Shown here: piece by piece, positions 59,501 through 64,000 of the stretch
Layout: every line of letters starts with the position of its first letter
How positions within the stretch are numbered: position 1 is the stretch's first letter
NCBI GenBank assembly: GCA_018350325.1
Contig: JAEVLN010000001.1
Span: 168,501-232,500, forward strand
Direction of reading: 5' to 3'
Source of the DNA: Globodera rostochiensis
Taxonomy: Eukaryota; Nematoda; Chromadorea; Rhabditida; Heteroderidae
DNA length: 64,000 bases
The notes under the pieces: model-generated
Told to the model about the DNA's origin: nothing
Seen by the model: the letters and a program-made list of their open reading frames with translations, nothing else
Database searches by the model: none
Program-made: the position numbers and the translations under genes

Positions 59501-61637
59501 TTATGCGCCCGCCTCGGTCAAATACGCGTGCGAATGGACCGGTTTCTCGGCGCGTAGCATCAGCCAGTTTTGGTTGTCGTCGTCGATGAATTGTAATTTG
59601 TCCATCCATCCCTCCAGCAATTTGTCGTACAAAGCCTTCCCAAATCTCTGTTGAACAACTTTGGCTTAAACTCAACCAAAGCCACTTCTCCAACCTGGAC
59701 AAACTCATCCCCGTGGGCAATGGCCCGACTGCGCTCCATTTCAAGGATTGTCCTTAGGCGTGGTGTCATGTTCTTAACAGCACAAAACGATGCAAATAAA
59801 GACCATTTTCAGACCTCCGTGAATATATTGGTGAATCCTGCGCCGTGGGCAGTCTAAAGATAAAAGGATATAATAAACGGATTTTAGCAAAAATTAAAAG
59901 TGTGATTTCCATTCAGTCAGTCCTTGTCAAGTATTATTTGCTGCCTAATGAATTTAAGTTGGAAAGTAAAACTTCTGAACTCATCCTAAGTTTGTTGTTT
60001 CACCTCTCTGTACTCGTCCAACGTCTTCAGCATGTACTGCCTTTTGCGCACATATTCGTGGAATTTTGGCTGCAAAACGCCAAGGCCCTTGCCGTACATT
60101 GTGAGCAACAGTTGTCCGCCAGGCTTTAGCCACGTCTAAAGAGATTGTGTAACACCCAAATTAAACACACTTTGGCAGAAACAGACGTAAATGTTGCGGA
60201 ACAGAGCTTTCGTGTCCTGGAAGAGCATTAGACGGGTGGAATCATTGAATAAAAGCCGCCCATCGCCACCTGAATGTGCTGGATGCAATCGCGGCTGAAC
60301 ACAATGTCGTAAGCGTTCGGCTCATAGCGATAGACCATAGCGTCTGCAATCTGGTACTCCACACGATGGTCCTAAACCGAGTCGGTGATGTCAGAAGTCC
60401 ATTTACGATCTACACAGAACTGTTACTAATATTAGGGCTGCTCGAGACTTATTTACCGAGAATCGAGACCGAGAAATGATACCGAGACTCTCGAGAAGAG
60501 CCCCCTTACTAAGTATAGGGAAATTCTGTTCTTTTTGGTCTTGCTTGCTTTATCTCGCTGATTTCGCTCAAACGCGTGTTGGATCATGTTTGAAGACAAA
60601 TCACAGCCAAGCACTTGCAACCCGAATTCCTGAGGTTCGATGATTGAATTAGTGGTGCATTTGCTTTACAAATTAGTGGGCGTACCCTTGCCGCTTGTCG
60701 TGCCCCTCCTCCGATGCCGACTCCAATGTCCAACATTTTTTGCCCCGGCCTAAGTCGACGGAAACGCCGCAGGACACGTCGGTTTTCCTCAATTCCTCCT
60801 CAACAAAATTCGCAGGTTTGTACATACTTTCTTTGTCTGTTCCCGACCTGGACTTATGAAATCCTTCCCAAAAATCCACTCATAGCTTGCCACGTTGTCT
60901 TCAGTGTATTGGGTTTTGTCGAGAAACTCTCGAAATGTGGCCAATTTGTCGTCGTACAAACGAACTTCTGCCGATTTGGTCAACGTCCAGTACACGTCGA
61001 GGAAATTAGAGTGAGCAAAGATCGAATTCTGCACCTGGCACATCCCGTAAAGGCGAAAGCCCAACGTGTGACTTTGGCATTTGGTGGCCAACACATCGAC
61101 AAATTTGGTAAGGTCGGCGATCAATTGGGCCGAAAAATGTTCTACAAATGCTAAAGGCCAATGGGGAACGGGATTTAAGATTAACCAAGGTTCTCTCGAA
61201 TAATCAGAACGGCGCCTTCATTGCGTAACATTCGAAGAAGAACACCCAACACGGCCGCCACTTTCCGCCGATCTTCCACGATCTGAACAAATTCCTTTCT
61301 TCCATCCAAAGGAAATGCCAACATTTGTTTCGGTAAATATATTGGAGCAAATGATGCCATCAAAGTGCCGCGAGTCGTTCAGTTTCTCCTCTTTTTCCGA
61401 GTGTTCAATTAGATCTTCAACCGCCATTTCCTCCACCTCCAAAGTGCCATCGAAAAAATCATTCAAGTCCTCCCTGCAGAGAATATAAAATCCCCCAAAT
61501 TGGTCATTTCTTGCTAACTTCAAGTCATTGTTGGTAATGTCAGTCTCAGAGACGCACAACAAAACGTTACCGCCCGGTGTGAGAGCATTCGGATGGTTTT
61601 GGAGGGCGAAGGTCAACTCGCGGGAAATGGCACTCAT
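59501..61637 (-). CDS. pmt-2: Phosphoethanolamine N-methyltransferase, PMT-2 type
   Basis: The minus-strand model starts at the ATG at 61637. The N-terminal half ([20 protein letters not shown]...) is a diverged, non-catalytic-looking domain. The linker leads into [20 protein letters not shown] and FISPGG. The catalytic Rossmann methyltransferase domain follows: SAM-binding [54 protein letters not shown]. The C-terminus ends [18 protein letters not shown] with TAA at 59501. These motifs and their order match nematode PMT-2, which in C. elegans carries out the last two methylations of phosphoethanolamine to phosphocholine (SAM donor) for phosphatidylcholine synthesis; vertebrates lack this pathway. 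The intron 60372-60548 may use a GC donor (GCAAGC); a GT donor at 60509 would add 13 residues. It is divergent to the gfrp-1 gene. Confidence 0.92.
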
Positions 61638-62346
61638 TCGGAACAATTTGAAATTGGTTGGAATTTATGAAAACGAGACTCACTTCAGAAAGACTAACTA
61701 TTCTCTGAGGAATAATTATTATTCGTTCTCGATCATTTATTGTTTTTCTTCCATTTTGGAAAATTTGAGCAAAATGATAAGGGCAAAGGGTTTTTTCCGA
61801 TGCGGTGTTACCAATGGAATGGAGTAGTGGGAACCGTTGAGGAGGGGGGGGGGGGGGGTCCTTCCATATGATCGGAGGGGGGGGGGGGGACTGATTAGCA
61901 AACAACATCATTCATTCCTTCATTTATTCCATTGATCGAACGAAAGGGCGGAAGGAGAGAAGTAATAAATAAATATGGCAGCTCTGGTTGGGTCGGATGA
62001 TGCAAATGCATGCGCAGATGAGATCAGCCAAAACTGCTGCAAACAATCAGAATGAAAGCAAATTGTCTATTTTTTGTAAATTGGCCGAGTGAGCCTAAGG
62101 AAACGTTTCAACTAACTCGGTTGCACGCTGCGAGGTGAAAGTTTAATTAGATTTTAAATTGGAAAAAATTCTTTTGTTCAGAAAGCTGGCATTTTGGACC
62201 TCGTTAAGAACAATTAAAAGCGAGCCGGCCTTTCCCGGTACTAATCTCGATTTTTCACACTTCGCATTTCTTCGCCTATCATTTCTCTCACTTGCCCAAT
62301 TGAACAATCAAAGCTTATCGATCAGACTTTCGCTGTTTGTAGCCCA
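61638..62346. promoter_or_regulatory. Shared upstream region between divergent pmt-2 and gfrp-1
   Basis: About 0.7 kb between two start codons on opposite strands. It contains G runs at 61843-61857 and 61876-61888. The pmt-2 side may hold a non-coding first exon. No TATA box or known transcription-factor site could be assigned by eye. Confidence 0.4.
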
Positions 62347-62709
62347 ATGCCTTCCGAACATTTGCTCATCTCCACACAAATTCGTTGTGAGACGGGGCCG
62401 ACTGTTGTGGGTGACATGGACTCCGACCCAAAAATGATGGCACTTCTGGACGCTCAGAAAGTGTACCGATTCGGCAACACTTTCCCCGTAAACCTTGGCT
62501 TATTTTTTCTGCACCTCCCTCTTCCCATTAGGAGTTTATTACGGAATGGCCACCTCGGAAAGTACTGGACCGGCTCTCAGAATTGGGATTTTCGATTTGC
62601 GGTATTTTGATAATGATCTGTTGATTTGACAGCCTTTTGAGTTTGATCAGGGATGGCTGGCACCGGACAGACGATGATCTGGACGATGAAAAGAGAAAAA
62701 GCAAAATAA
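62347..62709 (+). CDS. gfrp-1: GTP cyclohydrolase I feedback regulatory protein (GFRP)
   Basis: Three exons join in phase: 62347-62487, 62532-62601 and 62651-62709 (stop TAA), giving about 89 residues, close to the family's ~84. The N-terminus MPSEHLLISTQIRCETGPT, then VVGDMDSDPKMMALL, FGNTFPEF, PPRKVLDRLSELGF and MAGTGQTMIWTM follow the GFRP sequence as I know it (LLISTQIR.E.GPT.VGD..SDP, then PPR.VLD.LE, then TG.GQT..W). GFRP pentamers bind GTP cyclohydrolase I and mediate inhibition by tetrahydrobiopterin and activation by phenylalanine, controlling BH4 supply for aromatic amino-acid hydroxylases and so for serotonin and dopamine. The extra C-terminal KREKAK is local. The second intron is short (62602-62650). 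Confidence 0.9.
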
Positions 62710-63275
62710 AATAAGGAAACAGAGAAATGCGAAATGGACGGCACTGCGAGTGACGAAAGTCAAAAAACCGCCAAAATTACAAACGCATCAATTATCTTTA
62801 TTCTTTTTGCGCGACCCATTCAAATTTGACGTCATACAAATAAGACAATATGTATGGTGATAAAGAGTGAACTAACTCGCCAAAACCATTAGACTAGGGT
62901 GAGCGGGATCGGCATTTTAATTTAAAAGTATTTTGGGGGGGGGGGGGCAGAAAAATCGAATAAATTAAAAGTCGTCATAAAAGTTGCTCTCCATCTAGGC
63001 TTAATCTCTCTCCCCATCTTAGAAATAATATTTCCGACCAATCATTTCCTCAATGCCCTTAGCCTGCATTTCATTCATATCCAAGCTAATTAATTCTCTC
63101 TTCCCCTCTTCGATATACAAAATCATAACCAAAAATATCGATTGGCCAATTGATTGGATACAGAACCCAACCCAAAAATATTTTTACGATTTTTCTTTTT
63201 CTTGGACAACGACGGCTTGCGGAGTGCCATTGCCAGTGCCATCATTCATCAAAACAATGTAATAACCCAACGGAA
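62710..63275. other. Intergenic, no gene seen
   Basis: AT-rich sequence with one (G)n run (62935-62947). It should contain the gfrp-1 3' UTR (possible poly(A) signals AATAAG/AATAAA-like near 62710-62720) and the promoter of the next gene. Confidence 0.4.
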
Positions 63276-64000
63276 ATGCTCTGTTCTATTGCCGCCGTTC
63301 TTCTTCTGTTCATCTTACCATTATTCACTGTTTTTGTCCAAAGTGCCGTTGTACACCGGTGCGGCATCGGTTTTGGGGGAGGGGGGCGATGCCCCCAGGA
63401 AACGGGCCACCGACGCCATAAGGGAGAGGGGCGGCCGATCGGAATAGTTGCGGTGATCGAAGGCGGTGGGCAAAGGGCGGAGAAATTGTGGCATCGGAAA
63501 AGCAAAAGTAAGCATTGGTGTAATTAATTTGTAAATGTAATCGCTTATCCCTCTAAAAGACTCAGAGCTCTTAATGTAACACCACGAGATTTGAATTCCA
63601 ATTCTCCGACATTTTCCTAATATTTTGGTGGAATTCATCTTCAGGCAGGGCTCGAATATCTGCTGCTTTTAGCTTTTTTGAAATTCGATGGTTTGTTTTA
63701 AGTTTTTGAGGAACAGCGACTGCTGGAAAAGAAAAAGAAAGCAATAATACAGCTACAGCCCGGTATTTGGAGGTTTGGAGGGCATCAACAGCAGCAGAGG
63801 AGGGGGCCGATCATTCTGATCAAGCGAAAGTATCGATTCAAAATACCGGACAAAGAAGTGGCGAAAAGAGACAGGAAAAAGAATAGCACGAGAAAGAGGA
63901 GGCCGAAGATGAGTAGGGAACAGAGAAAGTGGAGGCGGAGAAGCATTGAGGGGCCAATGAATGAGCGAGTGGCACTTGAAAAGAGAGCGACAGGGCAAAT
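63276..64000 (+). CDS. Putative secreted basic protein, 5' part (runs off the window)
   Basis: The ATG at 63276 opens with a strong signal peptide (MLCSIAAVLLLFILPLFTVF, then VQSA), followed by a Gly/Arg-rich segment. The exon ends at a good donor AAAA|GTAAGC (63507/63508, phase 1). An exon from 63703 (acceptor TTTTAAG) is phase-compatible and stays open to the window edge, coding a Gln- and Lys/Arg-rich sequence with several KR pairs (for example LIKRKYRFK, AKRDRKK, LEKRATG). No domain was recognised. It could be a prohormone or another secreted factor. The join is inferred and an additional small exon around 63645-63690 is possible. Confidence 0.4.

Overview
This is a nematode nuclear genome window. 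The evidence is short introns (about 40-120 nt) with TTTCAG-type acceptors, nematode-type gene families (phosphoethanolamine methyltransferase, DB-domain and three-finger secreted proteins, an FG-amide neuropeptide precursor of the nlp-13 type), and degenerate TTAGGC motifs. Long (C)n/(G)n runs, many minisatellites, and at least three (probably four) GC-AG introns suggest a tylenchid plant parasite such as a cyst nematode. That last step is inference; no marker gene fixes the species.

Layout, left to right. 1-1873 (-): the 5' part of an MPS1/TTK-type spindle-checkpoint kinase, with a foldback transposon in one intron. 2.2-8.1 kb: nested hAT-like MITEs with perfect 8-bp target duplications, then a minisatellite. 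10.4-13.2 kb (+): an NK2-class homeobox gene. 16.6-20.2 kb (-): a two-pore-domain (TWK) potassium channel. 22.3-28.1 kb: inverted TTAGGC-like repeats, a 28-bp and a 20-bp minisatellite, and another hAT MITE. 29.0-39.0 kb (+): a complete muscle myosin heavy chain gene with several introns swollen by minisatellites. 39.2-40.3 kb: an 87-bp tandem array. 44.0-44.5 kb (+): the neuropeptide precursor. 45-49 kb: more transposon relics. 49.1-50.3 kb (+): a Ly6/three-finger, probably GPI-anchored protein. 51.6-52.8 kb (+): a DB-domain secreted protein. 52.9-59.4 kb: one 6.5-kb, roughly 41-bp minisatellite. 59.5-61.6 kb (-): pmt-2-type phosphoethanolamine methyltransferase. 62.3-62.7 kb (+): GTP cyclohydrolase I feedback regulator (gfrp-1 type). 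63.3 kb to the end (+): a putative secreted basic protein that runs off the window.

The genes are unrelated single loci with their own promoters, not an operon. pmt-2 and gfrp-1 are divergent and share a 0.7-kb upstream region. Gene models were made by joining exons by hand with reading-frame continuity. Exon edges are given where the phase works. I could not run any alignment or gene finder.
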